A DNA stretch of 31,129 nt from Saccoglossus kowalevskii. Its lineage: Eukaryota; Hemichordata; Enteropneusta; Harrimaniidae. Under the pieces are notes generated by a model. That model was not told where the DNA came from. It did not search any database and saw only the letters and a list, made by a program, of their open reading frames with translations. The stretch spans positions 75,556 through 106,684 of the forward strand of contig NW_003131858.1 of the NCBI RefSeq assembly GCF_000003605.2, in the 5' to 3' direction. Positions 12,072 through 23,282 of the stretch are shown piece by piece. A program made the position numbers and the translations under genes. Every line of letters begins with the position of its first letter. The first letter of the stretch is position 1.

Positions 12072-13040
12072 ATGAATTTTATCAATTCAAGCGACACTAC
12101 TAACAGTACTGAAATGCACAGGTCAGAGCTACCACCATGGCTGTTTCATTTCGTGATCCCTATATTCTTCAGCCTCGTCTGTGTAATAGGTCTGATCGGC
12201 AACGGAATTGTTGTCTACATTATACTTCGCTACCCAGGAATGACATCGCTGCCTAATTTGTACATCTTAAACCTGGCGTCTGCGGATTTTCTTTTTCTAC
12301 TCGGGTTGCCTTTTATGGCGTATTTCAACACAACGAAGCGGTGGATATTTGGTAACGTAATGTGCAAGGTAGTGATGGGAATTGACGGCTTTAATATGTT
12401 TTCTGGTATTTTCACTTTGACTGCGATGGCTGTTGACCGATACTTAGCTATCGTTCACATCGTTTGGTCTAAAAACTATAGGACAGTCCGCAAAACTAAA
12501 GTGGTTTGTGCCTCGACTTGGGTCTTCGCGTTCGCCGTCGTGGTACCACTGTGGATGTATTCGGCGACACAGACGTTCAATGGAGTAACGGTCTGTAACA
12601 TCATTTGCCCGGTGTTGATCGGACAGCTGTTCATCATATACACGTTTGCCGTTGGTTTTGTTCTACCGTTAATATGCATTATAGTTTGCTACTGCAGAAT
12701 ATTAGTATACCTGACAAATGGAAGATCACGTCAACGCCGACGACAGTTTCACGTTGGTAGAGTCGGCGCGATGGTACTGATTGCAGTGATTCTGTTCGTG
12801 TTATGCTGGCTCCCTTTTTGGATTGTAAGACTACTATTAATCTCCGATGATCACAGTAACACGTTAGTGTCACAGGTCTCGTACTACGTCAGTGTATTCC
12901 TGAGCTCCATAAATAGCTGTTTAAATCCGCTAGTATACGCGTATTTCAAGCAAGATTTCCAAGACGTGATTAAACACTGCATATGTTATTGCAAGTCACA
13001 CAAGGACACGATGTCAAGGTTACGATGTTCATCATGCTGA
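12072..13040 (+). CDS. Rhodopsin-family GPCR, somatostatin/allatostatin-C receptor-like
   Basis: A complete intronless gene of 322 codons for a seven-helix plasma-membrane receptor. The extracellular N-terminus has two N-glycosylation sequons (N5, N11). Family landmarks are all present: GN in helix 1 (N44), LASAD in helix 2 (D72), WIFG then C98 for the conserved disulfide, D105 in helix 3 followed by GFNMF, DRYLAIVH (D122-R123-Y124), W150 in helix 4, P199 in helix 5, CWLP (245-248), and SSINSCLNPLVYAYF with the NPxxY motif (285-289). A cysteine cluster at 303-307 suits palmitoylation after helix 8. D105 and the helix 3 pattern D-G-x-N-x-F plus the DRY-x-A-x-VH stretch point to the somatostatin/allatostatin-C/opioid group, which couples to Gi/o; ligand and coupling are inferred. 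The length is usual for a receptor with short tails. ATG follows a non-coding leader. Nothing looks broken. Urotensin- or opioid-like relatives are the main alternatives. Confidence 0.94.
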   Translation: MNFINSSDTTNSTEMHRSELPPWLFHFVIPIFFSLVCVIGLIGNGIVVYIILRYPGMTSLPNLYILNLASADFLFLLGLPFMAYFNTTKRWIFGNVMCKVVMGIDGFNMFSGIFTLTAMAVDRYLAIVHIVWSKNYRTVRKTKVVCASTWVFAFAVVVPLWMYSATQTFNGVTVCNIICPVLIGQLFIIYTFAVGFVLPLICIIVCYCRILVYLTNGRSRQRRRQFHVGRVGAMVLIAVILFVLCWLPFWIVRLLLISDDHSNTLVSQVSYYVSVFLSSINSCLNPLVYAYFKQDFQDVIKHCICYCKSHKDTMSRLRCSSC

Positions 13041-16000
13041 ATTAAACTGCTATCGGATAGTACGCTTTATGCTGAATTGTCCAATCTTCATACGACATTT
13101 TCTATTTCTTTAACTGGTATATTTGGATGGGATTTGCCATAGGTCTATGGGCGAGGTTCCACGCTATATTTGGTTTAAACTTCACATACATATCATATGT
13201 GACAAACACATGTGTATTTGTGTCATGGTCAAATAGCTGATATTATTTATGTGACATATAAACAATTCTTAACAAAACGGTTACACACTATGCTAAACAT
13301 TATTTTATCTGTAAAACAATCACTGTCGATGTGGCAAAATATATTTTTAATACTATCAATTATATATTATACATTACACTGCATATATCTATTCATTGAT
13401 GTCCCGACAATATAATGAAACTTCGATATAAGTGTACTTTAACAATTTTGTTTCTTGAAATGACGCAGATTTTGCCACCTGATATATTTCTATGCGTACA
13501 TAAAATAAATTCGTACACTACCACATGTTGGTTATACATTTTTGAATATGTAATACATTATTGAACCCACTTTCTGTATGAATAGAAGGAGTGTTTATGG
13601 TGACAATTTTGTTCAGTGTTCATGATTGCTAGAGTTTTTTTCATTTTATGTATTGAAATTAGCTTTCACAAGAAACATGAGTTGAACATTGCTCTCACAA
13701 GAAGCACACAGCCGGAAGCCATTTTGAAAAGTCTCTGTGAATTTATACGTTTTAGCTGACGCGCATGATTAATCATGAAATCTTGTCAATGTCAACTTTA
13801 ATTGCATTGAATGAACGGTCGCGGTCGCCTGTGATGGACAGTAACATTTGCATTAATCAAGAAACCAGGTAGTTATCTAATGCAAGGAACCGCATATACC
13901 CCAGTCTGACATATTATCTAGTTGGAATTGTTAATGTGTCAATGTGAGCATATTCCATCGAAATTCATTCCTGTGAAAGCATGACATATATATATATAAA
14001 ACATTTATTTTACCAAGCTAGCTAGTCAAATAGTTGAGAATATGTTTCCGTGTTAAAACAAAACTATTAAAATTCTATGTTTAACATGTTTCATACTATT
14101 TTACTCGCCCTGGAGTATTGCCCAGACACTCTGTAAATGTAAGTAATTTTATTGAAATGGCTTGAACCATAAAGGAGGAAGAAAATAACATTTATGTGTA
14201 AAAAATAATTTTTGTACCACCACTGGGGCTGTTAAAGACATTAAGCTCATTTAGGCAATTATGCTCTTTTATAGTTTTTCTAGTGGTTCGTAAACGTTTC
14301 GATGAATAGCATACAATACTACACAATGTCCGATTTTTAGGTTCATTATCAAATTTAAAAACGAATAGAGCAAATGCTCTTACTAACTAGATGAGGATAT
14401 GAAAAATATTGGGACTGCTTTGTTGCGTTGCGTTCAGTATACCTTTCATTTGAAATGTAGTCATATGTATTGTATTTCCAACGATATGCAACACGTCAAA
14501 TAGTGAAAAGCAAACAAAAAAATGGTGCTTATTTCCCTGCTATGACATTGACATACAGAAATTATTGACGAATTTACATTTAAATAATAGAAAAATAGTC
14601 ATATACTTCTAATTAATCATCTTAAAACAGAAAAAAGTCGTTCAATTCTGAAGAATTAGGATCCTGAAACAATAAATATGTATCTCAACTATTTTGTATT
14701 CATCTTCAGTCAATCACTAAATTAATGTGTATCTAATTCTGAAACTTCATTGATCATTTTCTAATATCGCAAATACTTTGGTACAACACACTCTCTCCCC
14801 CTCTCTAAACACATGGTGTTTTCAGTCACATTCTGCCTGGAATTATATACGTACTTTTTGCTAAAACGAACAGATAGACAGTGTTAGAAAATTAGGTTAT
14901 TCAAGTGTAAGTAATTTAGTCATTAACTGAACGAGAAACTCGTAAAGTATAGTTCAACGTGCTGTTAAATGGAAGCCCTCAATAAAACATATACAACACG
15001 CAACAGATCAAGTTGTATAACTTATTATCCCAGAAAGTATATCGATCAACAACAAGAAATAGTTTACCACAGATAGTAAATTGAAATCCTGGCGAGTGTT
15101 GAGTAGTGGTTTATAATCTCACTGAAGATAACGAGCGACCTGAAAATTGTTAGCATTTAACAAAGTAGTCATATGCAGACATTGCCGCGAAGAGAACACT
15201 TGCATAGTAGACCGGACATTCAAACTCGCTGTACTGGTTGATTGAAGCAGAACAAGGAATCGACTCTATCTTGATTTGAAGTCAAATGTAAGAATTGCAA
15301 GCAATTTCTATATATTATTATATAGAATGTCGTTTTGTTGGTATAAACGTCGATTTGTAATGGTACTTCATACTAAAATTAAAAATACATTTGTTTTTAT
15401 CGTTGAGCTTTACATAGCAATACAAATCGACAAACATGAATGTAATTGTGTACTTGAAATCTAATCCGATATTCAAAATTAACCCAAAGCCGCTTGCATT
15501 GCATAGTACCGTGGTAAAAAGGGCCTATTGTTGCATGTCGTTATAACCAAACCCAATTTTTCTTTGTTTTTCTTTTACTATAAACAACACAACAACTATT
15601 CTGGATATAATCAAAATATTACACTTACATGTTTTCACTAGATCAATGAAATATTGTATTTCCTTATGGATATCACCTTCCGAATTCATTCTTTGTATTT
15701 ACAAGCATTTCTGAATATTGTATTTTCCTTTTAGTTATATATTCATATCAGAAATATTCGATTGGTCAAGTTTATAATAATATCATGCATTATCTTTAAC
15801 AGTTCTGATACAATTGAATTATTTGTCGGTCTAGTTTAATGAGTGTTGCCCAATTGAATTAACATCTTTAAACACAATTTGTGCAATGATATTTTGATTT
15901 TTACTTTTTTTTCTAATTTTGTATGAAAGTGTATCAGAATATGCCACATGATTGTTTTTGATTGCATGCATTGTGCTTCTCATATCAGGTTTTGTTTTTT

Positions 16001-16140
16001 GAGCAAAGCAACTTAAACTTAGTATCACAATGGTGACATTCAATGTATATCTATCTTGTCGGATCCTTTGAGTATGTCTCCACCATGTTATCTCAAACCA
16101 AGACGTTCATGCTTGGTAAATAGTAGATAAACTTATAAAT
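13041..16140. other. Non-coding DNA downstream of the GPCR
   Basis: The GPCR 3' untranslated region probably fills the first part, with the first AATAAA at 13504. Beyond it I see AT-rich DNA with a short AT run near 13986-13998, a CT-rich patch near 14791-14806 and no supported gene. Frames at 13212-13415, 15276-15464 and 15831-16043 have low-complexity peptides and no support. Confidence 0.4.
13504..13509 (+). terminator. Candidate polyadenylation signal AATAAA
   Basis: This is the first AATAAA hexamer I find after the GPCR stop codon, about 460 bases downstream, a normal 3' untranslated length. In AT-rich DNA the hexamer is common, so this is tentative. Confidence 0.3.
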
Positions 16141-16182
16141 TGTTACAGTCAATGTTTATTCACGCCAGTACACTTAGAAGAA

Positions 16183-16449
16183 GGTGACGATATTTACATG
16201 CTACAGCTATTTTTGGAATCCAAGTATCTATAACATTCTAAAATATAAGTGTAATTAAATTCCAATTGACAATCGCCATGGTGATGATATTTAAATGCTA
16301 CAGCTATTTTGGGAATTCTGTATATTGTTAGCAGTATTTTGATATAATGTTGTTTATTTGAAAGTATCATGAATAAAATACACGTTGATCAAGTATCTAT
16401 AACATTCTAAAAGATAAGTGTAATTAAATTCTAATTGACAATCGCCATG
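16183..16449 (+). repeat. Interleaved short duplications
   Basis: Two different segments are each present twice in the order A1 B1 A2 B2. A (about 37 bases, containing GCTACAGCTATTTT) is at 16183-16219 and 16280-16317. B (60 bases, starting CAAGTATCTATAACATTCTA and ending AATCGCCATG) is at 16221-16280 and 16390-16449, its copies differing at only about two positions. The spacings differ (97 and 169 bases) because about 70 extra bases follow A2. It is probably one tandem duplication followed by an insertion or deletion. Confidence 0.85.
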
Positions 16450-17231
16450 TTTTCATTTACTATGGCATTTATGGCTCAGGATTTTGACGCATTATTACTT
16501 GTTTAAGTGAGGCAATTGGTAACTAGCATTTCCTATTCCTATTGTAAAGATTTTCATGTGCAATGCATTAATATGTATTCACAATAGATTACCTCCCACA
16601 CGTGAATAGTACTAATTACAATCACTTATGACGGATGTTGGCCACTTACTTTAATTGTAGGATATGTTGACGTTGTGCATGAAGTCGATGATCGTAGTGC
16701 ACTGTGTTGTGTAGCCCTAGACCTCGTCAAAGTATATAGTTATTAATCATGTCGACGTATCCTATATTATAAAAGAGATACAAACGGTAAGATATAAATT
16801 ATTACAATTTAAAAATGCGAATAGAAATTAAAACAACAATGTTGGTTTAAACTCATAGTTGCTGTTGACATAAGAGGTAAAGTAAGCAAATAAAACCGAA
16901 TAAACGGCAAGGTAAATACTACGTCAAATTATAGTAAACACATACTGCGTGCGTGACCCGAACCGGCGCTAAATCAAACCAAATCGCTTAGCTTCACGCC
17001 ACTACACGTCTTCCCCTCGGCCAGCGGGCATCCCCAATAAAGAATGCTTAATAACTGAGCTTATTACGTGCAGCAAGGGGGAAGTTGCATGACACGATTG
17101 GTTAATATACTAGTCTCATTTGCATAAATTAATATTCATGAGCAATGAAAAACTCGTCTTTTGAGTAAAATTGTGCCAAAATGCTTTCCGATAGCATACA
17201 TGTTAGTTCTAAATTATAGTAAACACGTATT

Positions 17232-17307
17232 GCGTGCGTGACGAGAACCGGCGTGAAGCTAGCCGATTTGGTGCCGTACCCGAGCGCCGGTTCGAGTCAC
17301 GCACGCG
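17232..17307. repeat. Inverted block forming a hairpin within the array
   Basis: The word GCGTGCGTGAC-GAGAACCGGCG (17232-17253) is repeated in reverse complement at 17286-17307 with two mismatches. The 32 bases between are in the opposite orientation to the same segment in other array units. This makes a 22-bp stem and shows an internal inversion of one unit. Confidence 0.8.
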
Positions 17308-17878
17308 GCACGGCCAACACGTCTTCCCCTCAGCCACCGGGCATCCCCAATAACGGATGCTTAATAACCGAGCTTATTACGTGCAGAGAACATGAAACCC
17401 GTCCACGCGATCCGAGCCGCACATCGAGGCAAGAATGCGGCAAAGGTCTCCAGATCTGGCTGTAGTATGATGGTGAAAGTAATGGTACAGCATTATAACA
17501 GTGAACAAGTAATGAGAAATAATTTTAAACTCATAGTTGCTGTTGACATAGGAAGTAAAGTAAGAAAATAACACCGAATAAACGGCAAGGTAAATAATAC
17601 GTCAAATTATAGAAAACACGTACTGCGAGCGTCACTCGAACCGGCGCTCGCATACGGCACCAAATCGCCTAGATTCACGGCACTAAACGTCTTCCCCTCG
17701 GCCACCGGGCATCCTCAAAAAAGGATGCTTAATAACTGAGCTCATTACGTGCAGAGAACATGAAATCCGTCCACGCAATCCGCGTCACACAGAGTGGCCA
17801 GAATGCGGCAAAGGCCTTCAGATCTGGCTGTAGTATGATGGTGAAAGTAATGGTACAGCATTTGTTGCCGTACGCGAG

Positions 17879-17928
17879 NNNNNNNNNNNNNNNNNNNNNN
17901 NNNNNNNNNNNNNNNNNNNNNNNNNNNN
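17879..17928. other. Assembly gap, 50 N
   Basis: Fifty N lie inside the tandem array, exactly where an inverted block begins. The true length is unknown, and the order and orientation of units around it may be an assembly artefact. Confidence 0.99.
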
Positions 17929-18568
17929 CGCCGGTTCGAAGTCACGCACGCAGTACGTGTTTACTATAATTTGACGTAGTATTTACCTTGCTAGCGTACA
18001 GCACCAAATCGCCTAGCTTCACACCACTGCACGTCTTCCCCTCGGCCACGTGCCGAGAACATGAAAGCCATCCACGCGATCCGCGCCGCACAGCGTGGCA
18101 AGAATGCGGCAAAGGCCTTCAGATCTGGCTGTAGTAGGATGGTGAAAGTAATGGTACAGCATTATAACAGTGAATAAGTAATGAGAAATAATTTTAAACT
18201 CATAGTTGCTGTTGAAATAGAAAGTAAAGTAAGCAAATGACACCGAATAAACGGCAAGGTAAATACTACGTCAAATTATAGTAACCACGTACTGCGTGCG
18301 TCACTTGAACCGGCGCTCGCTCGATTGGTGAAAGTAATGGTACAGCATTATAACAGTGAATAAGTACTGATAAATAATTTTAAACTCATAGTTGCTGTTG
18401 ACCTAGGAAGTAAAGTAAGCAAATAACACCGAATACACGGCAAGGTAAATATTATGTCAAATTACAGTAAACACGTACTGCGTGCGTGCCTCGAACGGGC
18501 GCTCGCGTACGGCACAAAATCGCCTAGCTTCACGCCACTACACGTCTTTCCCACGGCCACCGGGCCAC

Positions 18569-19017
18569 AGTCAGCTGGCGCACACGTGATAATAAAATAA
18601 ATACGATATTTACTATATGGGGGCCGCCATCTTGAATGACGCATAAAACTAAATAAGAGACAATTTGTGAAACGCGTTTTTCAGATTCCTACAAATCTGG
18701 ACAGAAATACCAATCTTTCACAAAAATACGATCCATTGGGGTCATATTAGGCCAACCGATAACAAAAATCGGCCGAATTCGGCGTTTTTATGTGGAAAAA
18801 TCCCTTGCATACGAACACCTAATTACGCAAAGAACATAGAACACTTAGCCGGGAGTATTTGAAACAGTCGTAAACCCCTGATTCGAGGGCCAATCAGCGA
18901 CGCCCTTAGCAAAGCACGACAACTACAGCATCAAGCCTTCCTATTGGCTAATAACTCAAATGACCTACAGGTCATCAGAACGGCCGCGAGTTTAGCACAT
19001 GGATTTCTTGGAGCGTG
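18569..19017 (+). promoter_or_regulatory. Promoter-like region of the helicase gene
   Basis: Between the array and the helicase start lie GCCGCCATCTTG (18623-18634, a YY1-type site), CCAATCAGCG (18890-18899, a good NF-Y CCAAT box) and an inverted CCAAT box ATTGG (18943-18947). No TATA box is seen. A small out-of-frame ORF starts at ATG 18999 and ends at TAG about 40 bases later, overlapping the probable helicase ATG at 19018; it would act as an upstream ORF or mark a frameshift. Motifs are seen directly; the promoter role is inference. Confidence 0.4.
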
Positions 19018-22000
19018 ATGGAAGAAGCAATGAATAGAGCGCTGAATGGCCACAGTATATTTATTACTGGACAAGCAGGTACGGGGAAGACGTATGTTCT
19101 TAACGAAATCGTCCAGCGACTACGAGAATAGGGGAAACATGTCGTTGTCACTGCTACAACGGGACTGTCTGCGTTATTGTTACCCAAAGGAGCGAAAACG
19201 ATCCATTCAACCCTATGCCTCGGAGATGGTCGTTTTGAGGTTGAGTCCATTGTCTCAAAGTTACTGACTGATCCATTATATGCAGAGTCTAAACGCGTAA
19301 TTGAAACAATGAACGTGCTAATAATTGACAAGATTTCAATGTTGAGTAGTAAGTTGTTCGAGCAAGTCGAATCTGTTGTTAGATTGGTGCGGAAATCTAT
19401 AATGGTCATGGGTGGAGTGCAAACCATCGTGAGTGGCGATTTTTTACAATTACGCCCAGTGCCAAATAAAGACAATGGTGACCCTGGAATGTATGCTTTC
19501 GTGTCTGCGGTGTTTACGAAAGTGGTTCCACATTCAGTGACATTAACAGAGGTTAGGAGACAAGATGAAATGACGTTTGTTTCCGCTGTACATAAGTGTG
19601 CCAATGGTAATGTTTCTCACGAAACCGAAGTTTTATTAAAAGCACTTGACCGTCCATTGGAGACCACTAGTTCAAATCCAGTATGTTTGTATGCAACGAC
19701 TTTTGAAGTGAATTTTCACAATGCGTGCGAACTGTTGCAGGCTCCTGGTAATGAGTTTGTTTACACATCAGTTGACCATTGGGACCATTTACAGCTCAAC
19801 AAATTACCTGTCCAGAAGGTATGTGGCATGGCTTTGTATATATTAAAGTTTTGTTATGAAAATTGTCATACTTGAAATAACCGTGGAGGTCTGTAGGTAC
19901 TAAACTTGTATTGTAGTAAGTATGTTATGTTAAATCTATATATATATATTACTAGGTTATAAGATTGAAAGTCGGGGTCCCTGTTATTCTTGTAAAAAAT
20001 CTATCAACAACACTTGTAAATGGTCTTAGAGGAAATGTTGTAAAACTTGAACCGGATACGGTATATGTCTACTTCGATAATGTGAAATCTACAGCTGCAA
20101 TTTCTCGTGAATCTTTTTCAAGGTAATGTAATTGAAATTCAAAACATTGCTAGACATCCCAGTGATGGGGGCGCCCTATCTGTCCCACGTAAAACATAGA
20201 AAAACTGTTCTGTTACCCAAAATTGTGTTTGAATCCAAAACATGTTAAAACCGAATGATGTCATTAACCGAGTGTTTCCTGTCTGTAAATATCGCTTAAT
20301 AAATATTGTTACTGTAGACTAAAGGCATCAAAACACACATATCGCGGAGCTATATTTACAACCCACCAGTTGCTTGATCGCCATCTTGAAAGTAGTCGAA
20401 GTCTTGCAAAATTATGCGAGATCATAGTTTCGAAAGTATTATGGGATAACTTGCACATCATCGTAAAGCCAAGATGTGCTGCTGTGAGTTGCCGATAATA
20501 GTGAGTAAATTTACGCATTTTTGGTGCATTTTAGCGGCGATTTAAAAACGGTAATAATATAATGAGCTATCGTTTTTGTTTCGGCATGTCATAGCGTATC
20601 ACGGCATTAACAGTGTAGAATATCAACCTGTAAACATGTCCTTGGTAGTCGATTGACTGTAATGGTGAACGCCAATGTGCGCGGCCACGTTTTTAAAACC
20701 CGGAAGTGATTTTAATGATGTTACGTTTGTTTTGATCGTCTCACCTGTAAACAAATGAGCAACGGCAATGGGTTCCCTGCACTTATCATGACTTAATGCT
20801 TTATGTAGAGTTGCAATACTGTAGAAGTTTGAAGCACTGAATCAAATACTGATGAATGGACAATCAGGCAATACAATATTACAAATTTAAGTACATATTT
20901 GCCTGAAACTTTCCCAGTTATTAGCATTACATTTCTGAAATATTGTAAAATTATATGGATCCCCTGGGTTTTTTTTTAGTTTGCCTAGTACAGTTGACCA
21001 AGTTTTGTGGAATAGTTGAGTTTGAGTAAAGATTTATTATAAGGTAGTAAATATGTTGCATTGCTTTTAAAGGGTAGATTGAATACACATAATTGGAATG
21101 CATTAGTTTTGTGACGAGCAGACAGACGACAGTATATACTTGCCAATTAATGTGTGACTATAGAAAAGAAACCCTGAAGCTAAGAGTATAAGTTTTTGTT
21201 GATGAGTAGAAATATATTTGTGTTCTGTTTTGTGATGTAGCCACATGGGCAGTGTATGTGCACATGGGTAGTCAACTGACTTGTTTCACTTGGAGGTTGA
21301 ACTTTAATTGCGTTATTTATGCAAACTATTTGAATTATACAAAAGCATTTCAGTACAACACATTGTTCTGGATATATCGTGCAACAAGCATATACACACA
21401 TGTTAGTTTAGAATGCATGTACAATTACTTTTAAAAAATACGTCCCATTGACCAAATAACATGTGAAATTATATCATATGGCTTAAATCAATTATCAGTT
21501 ATCCTTTATCAATATTTAATACTGGAAAATGTTCAAAACAAAGAGAAATACGTAATTAATGTTACTAAGGTTTTGGAAGAACCCTAGTTTTGATGCACAT
21601 ACATTAAGAAGTAAAATTTGCACAATTTGTTTAAGTTCCGTAGGTTGTGATGTGGTGAAATAGTGCTTTTGGCATTTTTTTTCCATTTTCACTAAGAACA
21701 TGGAGATAAAATTAGGGTCACACTAGTAAAATGCTATTTTAAACACTGGAAATACTTGCAATGCTGTTATTTTGATAGTATTAAACAAGACAAATGTTAA
21801 CAATGACAACCAGGTGTTTGCAAATTCTTTACATAATTACATAATTACCATAACAAAGGGCGGCCATATTGGTGTGCTGGCAGGCTCAAATTTTCAGTTT
21901 TGCAGAGTTCAAACCCTTCTTGTGCCTCAACAATGAGTTTTTTTACGAAAATTTTCAGAGACTATAGTATAAGTGCTTCATGTTGGGTACTGCATTTTTT

Positions 22001-22879
22001 CACAGACTGCAAGGAGAAGATTTCCATTGGGACCACTAACATTGCCATGTTTTCTTTAAAAGCATTATTTGTAAAATCTCGATTTCAAAGAAAAGAATTT
22101 TTAGGATGTCTTAAAGAGGAATGGTTTGACAAATTTTAATCTAGTTTATTCTACAAATAAAACAAATTTGGGGTTGCCTTAGGCAAGCTAAATGTGAAAC
22201 AGGCTAATGTGGTGTTTATCTTGATATTTTTATCATAATGATTTGTTAAAGTGGTAATTTGACAAATGGTCTACTGTCTGTGGGAGTTTTAACCCTTGTC
22301 TTTTTTCCTTAGTTACGGAAATCATTCACTATGATTAAGGAAAAATTAAAATTTTCATAATTCAAGAGTTGTAAATCTATTAAGTAAACTCCACATGAAC
22401 TATCAACGAGTCTTAGTTATGTAAGAGCTGTTTGAAAAAGGTCAGAAAAAAAATAAAGATGTTAATCACGCAAACTCTCTGTAATTGGACTGGATTATAT
22501 ACAACTGGATATACAATGTAGCAACATAACTAGTATGGTTGGATTTAAAACAGATGAAAATAAAGTAAATGTGGAGGCCCATATGAATTATTTTATTCTG
22601 AGGCCCCATTCTCTAGGTCAAGCCTACGTCACAAACTGGTCAAAATCCCCCAAACCTTGCCAGCAACCAATCACTGACGAGCTTAAACAATAGCTTTCCC
22701 TGACGATAATACTTAGCAACGTTATTTCCCCCCACGCTAACTTGAAAAATCTTTTGTTTTTGTCTCGTTTCTATTTCCGGTCTGTCTTAGAATATGTAAA
22801 TCTGATTTTACAACTGGAACTCTGAGTAGGTGACCCTGATAGTAATAAAGTTGACAGCATACTGTGAAATACTTTATTG

Positions 22880-23005
22880 TCGTTGGAATTTATTTTCGCT
22901 GAAAAGGCTTTTTAGGTGTTTTGTATAGAATTTATTTTCACTGATTTTTGATGGGTTTAATGTGAAATATGTGAAAAAAAGTATATTCGCTGGATTTTAT
23001 TTTCA
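22880..23005. repeat. Second cluster of TATTC-YTGG repeats
   Basis: TATTCGCTGGATTTTATTTT at 22984-23003, plus weaker copies (TTTATTTTCGCTGAAAAG, TTTATTTTCACTGATTTT) just before it, match the words at 6835 and 6900. It is part of a dispersed short repeat family. Confidence 0.5.
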
Positions 23006-23078
23006 CAGAATCATCCCTTATGGTAATTGTTTTTTGTAACATTAATTTAGTAAGCAGTGTTCTCCACGAGGGGTTTAA

Positions 23079-23118
23079 GAGGGGTGCAGCACTCATCTAT
23101 AATTTATTTGCACCCCTC
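23079..23118. repeat. Small inverted repeat
   Basis: GAGGGGTGCA (23079-23088) and TGCACCCCTC (23109-23118) form a perfect 10-bp stem with a 20-base loop. A CAGTGTTCTCC word shortly before resembles the start of some hAT-type elements, but I could not find a matching right end. Confidence 0.5.
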
Positions 23119-23282
23119 CTCAATTTGCAGCGCCCCTCTATTTATGTTTTTACTAAGGTAGCCACAAACCCAACATAACTGTAGAATCATAAATCATTAA
23201 GGCCCAAGCCCTTAGGGCTAGGTATGGTATACAGTATAGAACAACTTGTGTGTGATTGATTTCAGCAATAAAAACTTTAGCG

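Larger units (their letters stand above)
16846..18568 (+). repeat. Tandem array, unit about 369 bp, partly inverted
   Basis: Landmarks recur in the same order: the word GTGAAAGTAATGGTACAGCA at 17473, 17842, 18141 and 18327; TTTAAACTCATAGTTGCTGT near 16846, 17524, 18195 and 18380; and CACGTCTT(C)CCC(T)C near 17006, 17318, 17687, 18030 and 18541. The only full plain unit is 17473-17841 (369 bases). Others are shortened (18141-18326), interrupted by about 137 unrelated bases (17074-17210), or carry inverted blocks (17252-17307 and about 17869-17990, the latter around the N gap). The array is richer in G, C and CpG than its flanks. The unit includes a small hairpin (GCATCC...GGATGC) and, on the minus strand, a GGTTCGAGTC word like the tRNA B box. 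No protein is encoded. It looks like a satellite or a cluster of a repeat element. Confidence 0.85.

Noticed and set aside
17252-17307. Functional tRNA gene
   Set aside because: There is a B-box-like GGTTCGAGTC and a weak A-box-like word, but the spacing is too short and the arms do not pair into a cloverleaf.
16846-18568. CRISPR array
   Set aside because: Repeat units are about 369 bases and irregular, with no short repeat/spacer pattern; the DNA is eukaryotic.
17238-18644. Several open frames within the tandem array
   Set aside because: They arise from the repeat unit on both strands, one runs through the N gap, and none has a protein-like pattern.
18975-19604. 209-codon minus-strand open frame
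   Set aside because: It lies antisense to helicase exon 1, whose motifs are unmistakable; it is a shadow frame.
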